Of a DNA stretch of 64,000 bases, positions 51,716 to 60,206 are shown piece by piece. Made by a program: the position numbers and the translations under genes. The DNA comes from Xylophilus rhododendri (GTDB lineage: Bacteria > Pseudomonadota > Gammaproteobacteria > Burkholderiales > Burkholderiaceae_C): positions 62,001 to 126,000 of the forward strand of contig NZ_CP047650.1 in assembly GCF_009906855.1 (NCBI RefSeq). The letters are read 5' to 3'. Below the pieces are notes generated by a model. It was not told the DNA's origin. It worked only from the letters and a program-made list of their open reading frames with translations, and ran no database searches. Position 1 is the first letter of the stretch, and every line of letters begins with the position of its first letter.

Positions 51716-52644
51716 TGGCCGCGGTGGACCTGCAGGCGGTCCTCGACGGGATCGCCGCCACGCTGGCGCCCCGCGCCGCGGCCGGCGCAGGCAAGGTGGC
51801 CGACTACATCCCGGCGCTGGCCCGGGTGCCGGCCGCGCATTTCGGCATCGCGCTCTGCACCCGCGACGGCACGCAGGCGGCGGCCGGCGATGCCCACCAG
51901 CCCTTCTCGATCCAGAGCATCTCCAAGCTGTTCACCCTGACGCTGGCGATGCAGACCCTGGAGGATGGCGAGATCTGGCAGCGCATCGGCCGCGAGCCCT
52001 CGGGCAATCCCTTCAATTCGCTGGTGCAGCTGGAGAGCGAACGCGGCGTGCCGCGCAACCCTTTCATCAATGCCGGCGCCATCGCGGTGGCCGACCGGCT
52101 GGTGACGCATGGTGACGCCAAGCGCCGGCTGCTGGAGCTGCTGTCGGGCCTGTGCGGTGAAACCATCGCCTTCGACGAGGAAGTGGCCGCCTCCGAGGCC
52201 GCCACCGGCTACCGCAACATCGCGCTGGCCAATTTCATGAAGAGCTTCCAGCGCATCGACAACCCGGTCGAGGCGGCGCTGGACATGTATTTCCACCAGT
52301 GCTCGGTGGCGATGAGCTGCGCCCAGGTGGCACGCGCCGCCGGCTATCTGTGCCGCGACGGCCTGCATCCGCTGGACGACAGCAGCCAGGTGGTCACCGA
52401 GCGCCAGGCACGGCGCCTCAACGCGCTGATGCTGACCTGCGGCACCTACGACGCGGCCGGCGAATTCGCCTACCGCATCGGCCTGCCCTGCAAGAGCGGC
52501 GTGGGCGGCGGCATCGTGGCCGTGGTGCCCGACACGCTGAGCCTGTGCGTCTGGTCGCCGGGGCTGGACCACAGCGGCAATTCGGCGCTGGGCATGGAGG
52601 CGCTGGAGCTGTTCGTCGGCGCCACCGGGCTGTCGGTCTTCTAG
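51715..52644 (+). CDS. glsA: Glutaminase
   Basis: A 309-residue serine-dependent glutaminase (glutamine to glutamate and ammonia) of the beta-lactamase-like fold. The catalytic S68-x-x-K71 pair lies in PFSIQSISKLFTL. NPFNSLVQLE, RNPFINAGAIAV, SEAATGYRNIALANFMKSF and GLPCKSGVGGGIVAVVP are conserved. Start ATG 51715 overlaps the stop of the EF-hand protein (TGATG). It converges on the penicillin-binding protein gene with a 4-base overlap of the ends. Confidence 0.96.
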   Translation: MAAVDLQAVLDGIAATLAPRAAAGAGKVADYIPALARVPAAHFGIALCTRDGTQAAAGDAHQPFSIQSISKLFTLTLAMQTLEDGEIWQRIGREPSGNPFNSLVQLESERGVPRNPFINAGAIAVADRLVTHGDAKRRLLELLSGLCGETIAFDEEVAASEAATGYRNIALANFMKSFQRIDNPVEAALDMYFHQCSVAMSCAQVARAAGYLCRDGLHPLDDSSQVVTERQARRLNALMLTCGTYDAAGEFAYRIGLPCKSGVGGGIVAVVPDTLSLCVWSPGLDHSGNSALGMEALELFVGATGLSVF

Positions 52645-54983
52645 CGTTCCGGCGCCAGGCGCTGGGCTGCGTCGGCCGGCGACAGCCGCATCAGCGAGCC
52701 GGGCTCCTGCGTCGGCTGCGCCGGTGACGGCAATGCCATGGCCGCGGAGGCCTGCATGTCCTGCGGCATCGGCACCACCTGGCCTTGCGCCTGCGGCTGA
52801 ACGGGCGCGGCCTGCCCGCTGCCTTCGCCCTCGCTGGGCGCGAACAGGTGATAAGGAGGCGGCTCGACCGTGCCCGGCATGGCCGAGGGATCGGGCTGCG
52901 GCGGCGCGGCGGGCAGGCGGGGCGCGGCGAAGGCCGCATCGGCATCGACCAGCTTGGCGCGCAGCGCGGCCGACATGAAATCGCCCACCATCGGCAAGGC
53001 GCTGCGGGCGCCCTGCCCCCAGGCGTCGCCCATGGTCAGGCGGCTGTCGTTGAAGCCGGCCCAGGCGCCGGCCACCAGCTGCGGATGCATCAGGATGAAC
53101 CAGCCGTCGGTGTTGTCCTGCGTGGTGCCGGTCTTGCCGGCCACGTCGCCGCGGATGCCGTAGCGGCTGCGGATGGCGGCGCCGGTGCCGCGGTCGATCA
53201 CGCCGCGCATGGCGTCCAGCAGGACCTGCGCGGGGCCTTCGGCCAGCGCCGCCTCGGGCGTGGCGGGATGGAACTCCTCCAACACCTTGCCGTCGCGGTC
53301 TTCCACCCGCAGCACCAGGATGGGCTCGATGTAGTTGCCGCCGTTGGCGATGCTGCCGTAGGCCGTCACCATCTCCTTGAGGGTGACCGGGCTGGTGCCC
53401 AGGGCCAGCGAGGGCACCTCGTCCAGCGGGCTCTGGCGCACGCCCATGGCGCGGGCCAGCTTGGCGACATTGGCCGGACCCACCTTCTGCATCAGCTGCG
53501 CGGTGATGATGTTCTTGGAATAGGCCAGGCCGTCGCGCAGCGTCATCGGCTGGTAGCTGGGCGTGCCTTCGTCCGTCGGGCGCCAGACCTGGCCGTTGCC
53601 GAGCGAGAGTTCGATCGGCTCGTCCATGAAGGTCTCGTCGGGCGAGATGCCCTGCGCGAAGGCCGTGCCGTAGACGAAGGGCTTGAAGGTGGAGCCCGGC
53701 TGGCGGCGTGCCTGCGAGACATGGTCGAACTGGTCCTGCGCGTAGGACCGGCTGCCGACCCAGGCGCGCACCTGGCCGTCGCGTGGGTCCAGGGCCAGGA
53801 AGCCGGCCTGCAGCCGGGTCTTGGCTTCGCGCAGCTCGGCCATGGCCCGGCTGTCGGCCAGCACCGTCTTCAAGGCAGCAGCGTCATCGGCACCGCCATC
53901 GCGCGCGGCCTTGTAGGCGGCGGTTTCGCGCACCATGGCCTGCACCTCTGGCTTGCCGCCGCTCCAGGCGCGCGGGCCCCAGAGCGCGTCGGCCGAGCGC
54001 TGCAGCTGCTCGGTCTGCTTCTGCACCGCGCGGTTGGCCATGTCCTGCAGGCGCGAATCGATGGTGGTGCGCACCCGCAGGCCGTCGGCATACAGGTCGT
54101 AGCCGTTGCGCTCGGCCCAGGCGAAGAGCCAGTTGCGCAGCTGCCGGGCCAGGTGGGGGGCCACGCCCAGGGCCTCGGTCTGCCGTTCGAAATCGACCTT
54201 GAGCGGGGCCTTCTGCAGGGCGGCGAGCTGCGCCTCTGGCAAGGCGCCGTAACGCACCATCTGCGCCAGCACGATATTGCGCCGGTCCTTGGCACGATCC
54301 GGGTTGTTGACCGGGTTGTAGTAGGCCGTACCCTTCAGCATGCCGACCAGGGTGGCGCTCTGCAGCACGTCGAGCTTGTCGGCCGTGGTGTCGAAATAGG
54401 TGCGCGCCGCCATCTCGATGCCGAAGGCGTTGTAGAGGAAGGGCACGGTGTTGAGATAGGTCTCCAGGATCTCGTCCTTGGAGTACACCCGTTCGATCTT
54501 CAGCGCGGTGATGGCTTCCCGCGCCTTGCGGGTCAGGCTGACGGCCCGGCCGATCTCCTCCGGATAGAGGTTGCGCGCCAGCTGCTGGGTGATGGTGGAG
54601 CCGCCCTGGCGGTCACCGCCCAGGGTGTTGACGATGGCCGCGCCGGTGCGCCGCAGATCGATGCCGCCATGCTGGTAGAAGCGCCGGTCCTCGGTCGCCA
54701 CCAAAGCGGCCACGACATGGGGCGAGATGTCGGCCAGCTTCACCCATTCGCGATTGGCATGCCGGTATTCAGCCAGCACCTTGCCATCGGCCGACAGCAA
54801 CTGGGCGGGATGCTCGGCGCGGGCCTTGCGGATGTCGCCGATGCTGGGGGTGAAAGGAATCAGCACCAGGAGGTAGACGAGCAGCAGCGCGGCCAGCAGC
54901 ACCGGCAATGCCGCGGCGCTGCGCCAGGGGTGACGCCGCACGGCCGAGCCGGCGCGGGTGAGGAACGGGGGAATCGAAGCCAT
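52641..54983 (-). CDS. Class A penicillin-binding protein (PBP1-type transglycosylase/transpeptidase)
   Basis: A 780-residue bifunctional peptidoglycan synthase. A membrane anchor is at about 22-42. The GT51 transglycosylase (about 60-240) has catalytic Glu in ATEDRRFYQHGGID (E98) and QGGSTITQQLARNLYPEE. The transpeptidase has RQPGSTFKPFVYG (active Ser at about 430), YSKN (about 489) and GKTGTTQ (about 617). The C-terminal 90 residues are a Pro/Ala/Gln-rich tail. Length and order suggest PBP1c/PBP1a-like. Start ATG 54983 follows the shorter of two options; 55025 lies inside the upstream terminator region and is unlikely. Confidence 0.94.
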   Translation of the reverse strand: MASIPPFLTRAGSAVRRHPWRSAAALPVLLAALLLVYLLVLIPFTPSIGDIRKARAEHPAQLLSADGKVLAEYRHANREWVKLADISPHVVAALVATEDRRFYQHGGIDLRRTGAAIVNTLGGDRQGGSTITQQLARNLYPEEIGRAVSLTRKAREAITALKIERVYSKDEILETYLNTVPFLYNAFGIEMAARTYFDTTADKLDVLQSATLVGMLKGTAYYNPVNNPDRAKDRRNIVLAQMVRYGALPEAQLAALQKAPLKVDFERQTEALGVAPHLARQLRNWLFAWAERNGYDLYADGLRVRTTIDSRLQDMANRAVQKQTEQLQRSADALWGPRAWSGGKPEVQAMVRETAAYKAARDGGADDAAALKTVLADSRAMAELREAKTRLQAGFLALDPRDGQVRAWVGSRSYAQDQFDHVSQARRQPGSTFKPFVYGTAFAQGISPDETFMDEPIELSLGNGQVWRPTDEGTPSYQPMTLRDGLAYSKNIITAQLMQKVGPANVAKLARAMGVRQSPLDEVPSLALGTSPVTLKEMVTAYGSIANGGNYIEPILVLRVEDRDGKVLEEFHPATPEAALAEGPAQVLLDAMRGVIDRGTGAAIRSRYGIRGDVAGKTGTTQDNTDGWFILMHPQLVAGAWAGFNDSRLTMGDAWGQGARSALPMVGDFMSAALRAKLVDADAAFAAPRLPAAPPQPDPSAMPGTVEPPPYHLFAPSEGEGSGQAAPVQPQAQGQVVPMPQDMQASAAMALPSPAQPTQEPGSLMRLSPADAAQRLAPER

Positions 54984-55023
54984 GGGTGCGCATGGTAGTC
55001 GGCGCCGCGCGGGCACCGGAAAC

Positions 55024-55046
55024 AAAAAAGGCGGCCAGCGGCCGCC
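55024..55046 (-). terminator. Rho-independent terminator after gshA (minus strand)
   Basis: On the minus strand a 7-bp stem GGCGGCC, loop GCT, GGCCGCC is followed by six T (complement of 55024-55029). It begins 24 bp after the gshA stop and separates gshA from the penicillin-binding protein gene. Confidence 0.85.
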
Positions 55047-55070
55047 CTGCCTGCTGAGAGCCGGCGCGTC

Positions 55071-56630
55071 TCAGGCGGGCACTGCCGCCCGGCGTGCCGG
55101 CACCAGCCGGGCCGGCGACACATAGGACTCCCGGTAGACCTCGAAGGGCATGGTGTCGGCGTCCTCGATGCGTTTCTGCTCGGCCAGCGAGAGGGCGCTG
55201 GCGGCCTCGAACCGCGACTGTTGCTCCGCCGACCAGGGCAGCGCCAGCAGCGCATCCCGCGCCACCGCCGACTGCGCCAGGGTGCAGGCGATGAAGGAGT
55301 TGTCGTACTCGGCGGCCATGGCTTTGAGCACACGTGCGGACGGCAGGGAATCGGGCGCCTGCATCGCCGCCTGGGCGGCCCGCAGCGCCTCGGTGTTGGC
55401 GCTGCCGCCTTCGGCCGCATCCAGCGCCTCGGCGATCGGCAGGCAGGCCGCCAGGATCTCGCCTGCCCAGTCCGCCAGCACGATGGGCTTGCCGTTGCGG
55501 CGCAGTTCCAGGCCGGGCTGGCGGCCGCAGGCGGCGGTCAGGTGCTGGTTGTGGGCCAGTTCGGCGATCTCGGCGGGCGAGTCCGGCGGGCTGTCGCTCA
55601 GCAGGCAGTGCAGCAGGAAGACGTCCAGGAAACGCATGGTCTCGGCCGAAATGCCGACCGGGTTGAAGGGATCGAGATCCATGCATCGCACTTCGACATA
55701 TTCCACCCCGCGCTCGCGCAGCGCATGCAGCGGACGCTCGCCCTGGCGGATGGTGCGCTTGGGCCGGATGGTGCCGTAGAACTCGTTCTCGATCTGCAGC
55801 AGGGTGGTGGCGAGCTGGTTGTATTCGCCGCCCGGATTGCGGATGCCGAGCGAACGGTAGGCGGGATAGGGCCGGGTCAGCGCATCGTGCAGCGAGGCGG
55901 CATAGCCCTCCAGGCTGTTGTAGCTGACCGCCAGGCTGCCCTGCGCGTCGCTCTGGTAGCCCAGCCGGCCCATGCGCAGCGAGGTGCCGTAGGGCATGTG
56001 CATGCTGCCCTGGCCGATCGGCTGCAGCTCGTGCGGCCGCCCTTCGACGAAGCTGGCGCAGGCGGCCGGCGAGGCGCCGAACAGGGTCAGCAGCAAGAAG
56101 GCATGGCGGCGGAAATTGCGGATCAGGCCGAAATACTCGTCGCTGCTCACGCCCGGCAGCGACCAGTTGTAGTGGATGCCCGAGATGGTCTGCATGCGCC
56201 GGCCATAACGGTGGCCCAGGCCCATGCGGTAGACACTCTTGGCCCGGCCGACGTTGGAGGTGCCGTAGCGGCCCAGCGGAATGGTTTCGTCCGAGGGCAG
56301 CACGCAGGGCATGCTGGAAGCCCAGAGGTTTTCCTCGCCATGCGCATCCAGGCCCGCCATCGAGCGGTGCACGAACTGGTGCACCTCGGTGATCTCCGCC
56401 ATGCATTCCTCGGCGCTGGCATGCACGCCCGTGATCAGCTCGACCTGCGATTCGCTGAAATCGGTGGTGATGTGCGGATGGGTGAGCGCCGAGCCCAGCG
56501 GCTGCGGATGCGGCGTGACCGCCAGTGCACCCGTGGGCAGCGAGCGCAGGCTTTCCTTCTCGATGCCACGACGCATGCCCACGAGGCGCTGCGGGGAAAG
56601 TGCGGCGAGGCGCTGGTCGATGCTGGTCAT
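55071..56630 (-). CDS. gshA: Glutamate-cysteine ligase (GshA, proteobacterial type)
   Basis: A 519-residue enzyme for the first step of glutathione synthesis, joining glutamate and cysteine with ATP. LVGMRRGIEKESLRSLPTG, ITTDFSESQVELITG, KSVYRMGLGHRYGRRMQTI, GIHYNWSLP, VRCMDLDPFNPVGIS and the ENEFYGTIRPKRT strand are typical of the E. coli-like class. Start ATG 56630 precedes MTSIDQRLAALSP. Monocistronic, with its own terminator. Confidence 0.95.
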   Translation of the reverse strand: MTSIDQRLAALSPQRLVGMRRGIEKESLRSLPTGALAVTPHPQPLGSALTHPHITTDFSESQVELITGVHASAEECMAEITEVHQFVHRSMAGLDAHGEENLWASSMPCVLPSDETIPLGRYGTSNVGRAKSVYRMGLGHRYGRRMQTISGIHYNWSLPGVSSDEYFGLIRNFRRHAFLLLTLFGASPAACASFVEGRPHELQPIGQGSMHMPYGTSLRMGRLGYQSDAQGSLAVSYNSLEGYAASLHDALTRPYPAYRSLGIRNPGGEYNQLATTLLQIENEFYGTIRPKRTIRQGERPLHALRERGVEYVEVRCMDLDPFNPVGISAETMRFLDVFLLHCLLSDSPPDSPAEIAELAHNQHLTAACGRQPGLELRRNGKPIVLADWAGEILAACLPIAEALDAAEGGSANTEALRAAQAAMQAPDSLPSARVLKAMAAEYDNSFIACTLAQSAVARDALLALPWSAEQQSRFEAASALSLAEQKRIEDADTMPFEVYRESYVSPARLVPARRAAVPA

Positions 56631-56750
56631 GGGCGAGCTCGGATAGTTGTGCTTATTTTGGGGCCGCGAAATTAACACGCGCGTAGGATCGGCGCTCGCC
56701 ACCTGGCGGGCATCCCCACAACTACGCCGCCAGATCCATTTTTCGCATCC

Positions 56751-56945
56751 ATGAAGCAAAACTTTCTCTTTCGCGGCATCGCCTGCATCGTCATCGGCCT
56801 GGCCGTGCTGCTGGCGCCCGGCTTCCTGAAATCGCCCGGCCTGCAGGAGGCGGTGGGCGGCAGTTCGCTGGTCGGCTGGTTCGCCGTGGTGCTGGGCGTG
56901 GCGCTGGTGGCGGTACACCTGCTGCGCCGCCCCAGGAAGCGCTGA
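56751..56945 (+). CDS. Small two-helix membrane protein
   Basis: A 64-residue protein with two hydrophobic helices (about 8-25 and 39-58) joined by KSPGLQEAVGGSSLVG and ending in a basic RRPRKR tail, so both ends are probably cytoplasmic. I do not recognise a named family, though such short proteins are frequent in related genera. The stop is one base from the convergent esterase gene. Function unknown. Confidence 0.75.
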   Translation: MKQNFLFRGIACIVIGLAVLLAPGFLKSPGLQEAVGGSSLVGWFAVVLGVALVAVHLLRRPRKR

Positions 56946-57611
56946 TCAGGCCAGCACACGCCTGAGCCAGGCTTCGAAATCGCGCACTTCCGGCGGGCAC
57001 ACCGTGTGTTCCATCGGGTAGGTGTGCCACTCCACCGGATAGCCCAGCGCGTTCAAGGCATCGCGCGAGGCTTCGGCGCGCGCCAGCGGCACCACGCCGT
57101 CGCGGGTGCCGTGGGCCAGGAAGATCGGCACGTCGGCATTGGCCGGCTGGCGTTCGGCCGCGGTGGTCGAAGCGATCGGCAGATAGCCTGAAAGCCCGGC
57201 GATGCCCGCCAGCCGCTCGCCGTGGCGCAGGCCGGTCAGCAGCGCCATGGCGCAGCCCTGGGAGAAACCCGCCAGCACGATGCGGCCGGCGGGGATGCCG
57301 CGCTGTTTCTCGCGTTCGATCAGCGCCTCGATCGCCTCGCGCGAGGCGCGCAGGCCGGCTTCGTCCTCCTCGCGGCCCAGGTCGGTCACCTTGATGTCGT
57401 ACCAGGACGGCATGCGGTAGCCGCCGTTGATCGTCACCGCCATGGTGGGCGCCTGGGGGAAGACGAAACGCACCGGGCCGACACCGTCCAGGTCCAGCTC
57501 GGGCACCACGGGCACGAAGTCGTCGGCGCTGGCGCCCAGGCCATGCATCAGCAGGACCGTGGCGGTGGGCTGCGGCGCGGTTTCGATCTCGATGGTTTGA
57601 AGCAAGGTCAT
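56946..57611 (-). CDS. Carboxylesterase/phospholipase family alpha-beta hydrolase
   Basis: A 221-residue serine hydrolase. The nucleophile elbow GFSQGCAMA (Ser at about 115), the oxyanion strand LLMHGLGASADDFVP, the acid HGTRDGVVP (Asp) and the catalytic His in TYPMEHTVCPPE form the triad of the EstB/thioesterase-like family. No signal peptide, so cytoplasmic. Substrate probably short acyl esters; biological role unknown. Single gene. Confidence 0.9.
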   Translation of the reverse strand: MTLLQTIEIETAPQPTATVLLMHGLGASADDFVPVVPELDLDGVGPVRFVFPQAPTMAVTINGGYRMPSWYDIKVTDLGREEDEAGLRASREAIEALIEREKQRGIPAGRIVLAGFSQGCAMALLTGLRHGERLAGIAGLSGYLPIASTTAAERQPANADVPIFLAHGTRDGVVPLARAEASRDALNALGYPVEWHTYPMEHTVCPPEVRDFEAWLRRVLA

Positions 57612-57752
57612 GGGCGGCGGGGAAAAGCAATGGAGTGAAGCCGCGATTGTGGCTGCTGCCCGGATCGACGGCCGGTCGGCGCGGCGCGACGGACGGAACT
57701 GGCCGTGGCCGTGGAGGCAAGACGATTCGGACCGGTCGTTCCAGAGCAATGT

Positions 57753-58304
57753 GTGCAAACGCAAAACCGTCCCCCATGCCGCAGTTCCAAAGCCTCGCGA
57801 GGCGTACTCCTGATCGAGATCCTGGTCGCGCTGGCGATCGTCGCCGTGCTGGGCTGCCTGGTGCTGCCGGCCTTCCAGCAAATGCTGCGCGAATACCGCT
57901 TGCGGGTGGCGGCGCAAGACCTGAGCAGCCAGATCGCCTGGACACGCAGCGAGGCGCTGCGGCGCAGCGGCCGGGTCACGCTGCGCTTCACGCCGCTGTC
58001 CGATTGCCCCAACGGCCTGCCGGCGGGAGCGAAGTATTGCGGATGGCGCATCTACCAGGAGGCGGACGGGCAGTTGCTGCACCAGCATCTGCTGCCACGC
58101 GGCATCCATATCTCCGAGGTGAATTCAGCCGGCGGCGACGACGTGAACTTCACCGGAAGCGACATGGACGCCATCCCGGGCCTGGGCATCAAGAGCTTCG
58201 TGCTGTCGGCCGAAGGTGCGAGCGGCGACAGGGCCAGCCGCATCCTGTGCATGAGCTCGGGAGGCCGGGTGCGCATCGCGGCCGCAGGCGAATGCAAGGC
58301 CTGA
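57753..58304 (+). CDS. fimT: Type IV pilus minor pseudopilin FimT-like
   Basis: A type IV pilin-like protein of about 183 residues. The class III leader ends SRG, followed by VLLIEILVALAIVAVLGCLV with the conserved Glu at +5. The C-terminal domain (FTPLSDCPNGLP, KYCGWRIYQEADGQ, RILCMSSGGRVRIAAAGECK) matches FimT/GspH. GTG 57753 gives a 17-residue leader; ATG 57705 is an alternative. It is the first gene of fimT-pilV-pilW-pilX-pilY1-pilE, and FimT is implicated in DNA uptake. The end overlaps pilV. Confidence 0.85.
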   Translation: MQTQNRPPCRSSKASRGVLLIEILVALAIVAVLGCLVLPAFQQMLREYRLRVAAQDLSSQIAWTRSEALRRSGRVTLRFTPLSDCPNGLPAGAKYCGWRIYQEADGQLLHQHLLPRGIHISEVNSAGGDDVNFTGSDMDAIPGLGIKSFVLSAEGASGDRASRILCMSSGGRVRIAAAGECKA

Positions 58305-58723
58305 GCATGGTCGAGGCCCTGGTGGCGCTGCTGGTGCTGTGCCTGGGCCTGCTGGGCCTGGGCCAGTTCATGGCGCTGCAGCTGCGGGAAACCCGGCTGG
58401 CCAACGGCCGTGCCATGGCCATGTCTCACATCGACTACCTGCAGGCAGCCCTGTCGCTCAACCTGATCGCACCGGACAACGCGGACCCGCCCGAATGGAA
58501 AACGCTGGACCAGCTGGGCATGCCGCAGGACACGGCCCTGCAGGGCGCGCTCGCGGCGGTCTTCCGCTCGGCCGAGGACCCGGCGCAGGTCGGCATCGCC
58601 ATGGCCTGGCTGGCCGACGAAAACGCCGCCAACGCCGCGAACGCCCTGCTCCCGCAAACGCTGCGCCCGGGCCTGGACTGCCCGCCGCTGCATCTCTGCC
58701 ATCTGGTGTATGTGCACTCCTGA
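58292..58723 (+). CDS. pilV: Minor pilin PilV
   Basis: A 143-residue minor pilin: a very short leader (M-Q-G), then LSMVEALVALLVLCLGLLGL with Glu at +5. The family-typical ALQLRETRLANGRAMAMSH helix and DYLQAALSLNLIAPDN follow. Start ATG 58292 overlaps the fimT stop by 13 bp. Part of the PilVWX-PilY1 priming complex at the pilus tip. Confidence 0.85.
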   Translation: MQGLSMVEALVALLVLCLGLLGLGQFMALQLRETRLANGRAMAMSHIDYLQAALSLNLIAPDNADPPEWKTLDQLGMPQDTALQGALAAVFRSAEDPAQVGIAMAWLADENAANAANALLPQTLRPGLDCPPLHLCHLVYVHS

Positions 58724-59494
58724 GTCCCGGCGCGCGGCACGCGGCATGGTGCTGGCCGAGCTGATGGTCGGCCTGGCCCTGGGCCTGCTGGTGGTGCTGG
58801 CCGCCCTGCTCGCGTCGGCCGCAACCTTGGCCGCGGCGGCTGGCGGGCGGGATGCGGCCGACCTGCAGCAGCGCGCCGACACGGCCTTGAAAGCCATCGG
58901 CTACCAGATACAGCGGGCGGGAGCCCTGCAACTGGAGAGCACCGAAAGCTCGGTGCGCTTCTCAGGCCGCTTCACCGGATGGCAGGGCGACGGCATGTCC
59001 GTCTCGGGCATCGAAGGCGGGCCGGGGAGACCGGACACCCTGCGGCTGAGCTTCGAACCCGCGGATGACGACAAGGATTGCCTGGGCGGCGGCCCCTGCA
59101 GGACCCGCCCGATTCCAGCATCCTGGTGCCCCATATCGACAGCGAATTCACCATCGCCGCCGACCCCACGGACGGCGGCCGCCTGGCCCTGTACTGCAAG
59201 GGCACCAAACCAACGAGCCACAAGCAGCAGGTGATCGCCGGCGTGGACGACATGCAGCTGCTCTACGCCGTGGACGGGCTCGACGGCCATCTGCAGTGGC
59301 GGACGGCGAACGACATCACCGCCGCCACGCCGGTGCGCGCCATCGGCGTCTGCCTGCAGCTCTCCGGCGAACGCCAGCAGAACGCGCCGGGCGCGCTCGA
59401 TTGCCAGGGCGCGCCGATCACGGCGCCAAAATCCGCCGGCCGCGCGGTGCGCCTGGCACGCGCCATCTTCAGGCTGCGCCATGCGGCCGGCTGA
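58710..59494 (+). pseudogene. pilW: Minor pilin PilW, frameshifted
   Basis: PilW-like: leader ending AARG, then MVLAELMVGLALGLLVVLAA with Glu at +5, ALKAIGYQIQRAGALQLEST and a C-terminal part (TIAADPTDGGRLALYCKGTK, MQLLYAVDGLDGHLQWRTAN, VRAIGVCLQLSGERQQN). The two halves are in different frames. The reading frame from ATG 58710 shifts by one base around 59090-59112; inserting one base near CAGG/ACCC gives one 261-residue protein ending at 59494, the right family size. As written, the first frame ends at 59234. It overlaps pilV (14 bp) and pilX (14 bp). Confidence 0.82.
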
Positions 59495-60206
59495 GATGCG
59501 CCATCGTCAGCAAGGCATGGCGCTGTTCATGGTGGTCATGCTTCTGCTGCTGTGCACCCTGGCCGTCTGCGGCGCGGCGCGGGTGATGCTGCTCAACGAA
59601 TCGGTGGTCGGCAATAACGCCGACCGTGCACGCGCCTTCGCCGCCGCCGAGGCGCTGATCCAGGATGCCGAAACCGATATCCGCGGCAGCTGGCCGGACG
59701 GCAGCCCCTGCCGCCCCGAAGCGCCCGCCCGAGGCTGCCGCGATGCGGACGCCCTGGTGGCCTTTCCAGCCGATGCCACCGAATACCTCGCGCTCAGCGA
59801 GGAACTCGATCGCGATCCCGCCCTGCCCTGCCGGCTCGGCATCTGCAGGCAGCTGAAACCTCAGGACCTGGCCCGGCTGGCCGAGGATCCGGCCCGGCTG
59901 AAAGAGCTGACCGATACCGCCCGCAGCCCGCCGGCCTTCGCCACCTACGGGCAATTCACCCGCGCCGGCCAGCCGCCACCGCAGATCCAGGGAAACCCCT
60001 ACCTGGCGCACGAGGCCTGGTACTGGGTCGAGGTTCTCGATTACCCCGCGCCGGTGGATGCCGATGAAAAAGTCCTGCGCTTGGCGGCCGACCCGGTGCA
60101 GCCCTATCTCTACCGCATCACCGCGCTGGTGAACGGCCGGCGCGAGGGCACCCGCGTCCTGCTGCAGGAACTCTTCGTCCCGTCTCCCCTGATGACCCAA
60201 CCATGA
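59481..60206 (+). CDS. pilX: Minor pilin PilX
   Basis: A 241-residue minor pilin: leader ending QQG, then MALFMVVMLLLLCTLAVCGA. The usual Glu at +5 is replaced by Met, common in PilX. ESVVGNNADRARAFAAAEAL and the tail YLYRITALVNGRREGTRVLL are typical. It overlaps pilW upstream and pilY1 downstream (ATGA at 60203-60206). A priming-complex component. Confidence 0.85.
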   Translation: MRPAEMRHRQQGMALFMVVMLLLLCTLAVCGAARVMLLNESVVGNNADRARAFAAAEALIQDAETDIRGSWPDGSPCRPEAPARGCRDADALVAFPADATEYLALSEELDRDPALPCRLGICRQLKPQDLARLAEDPARLKELTDTARSPPAFATYGQFTRAGQPPPQIQGNPYLAHEAWYWVEVLDYPAPVDADEKVLRLAADPVQPYLYRITALVNGRREGTRVLLQELFVPSPLMTQP

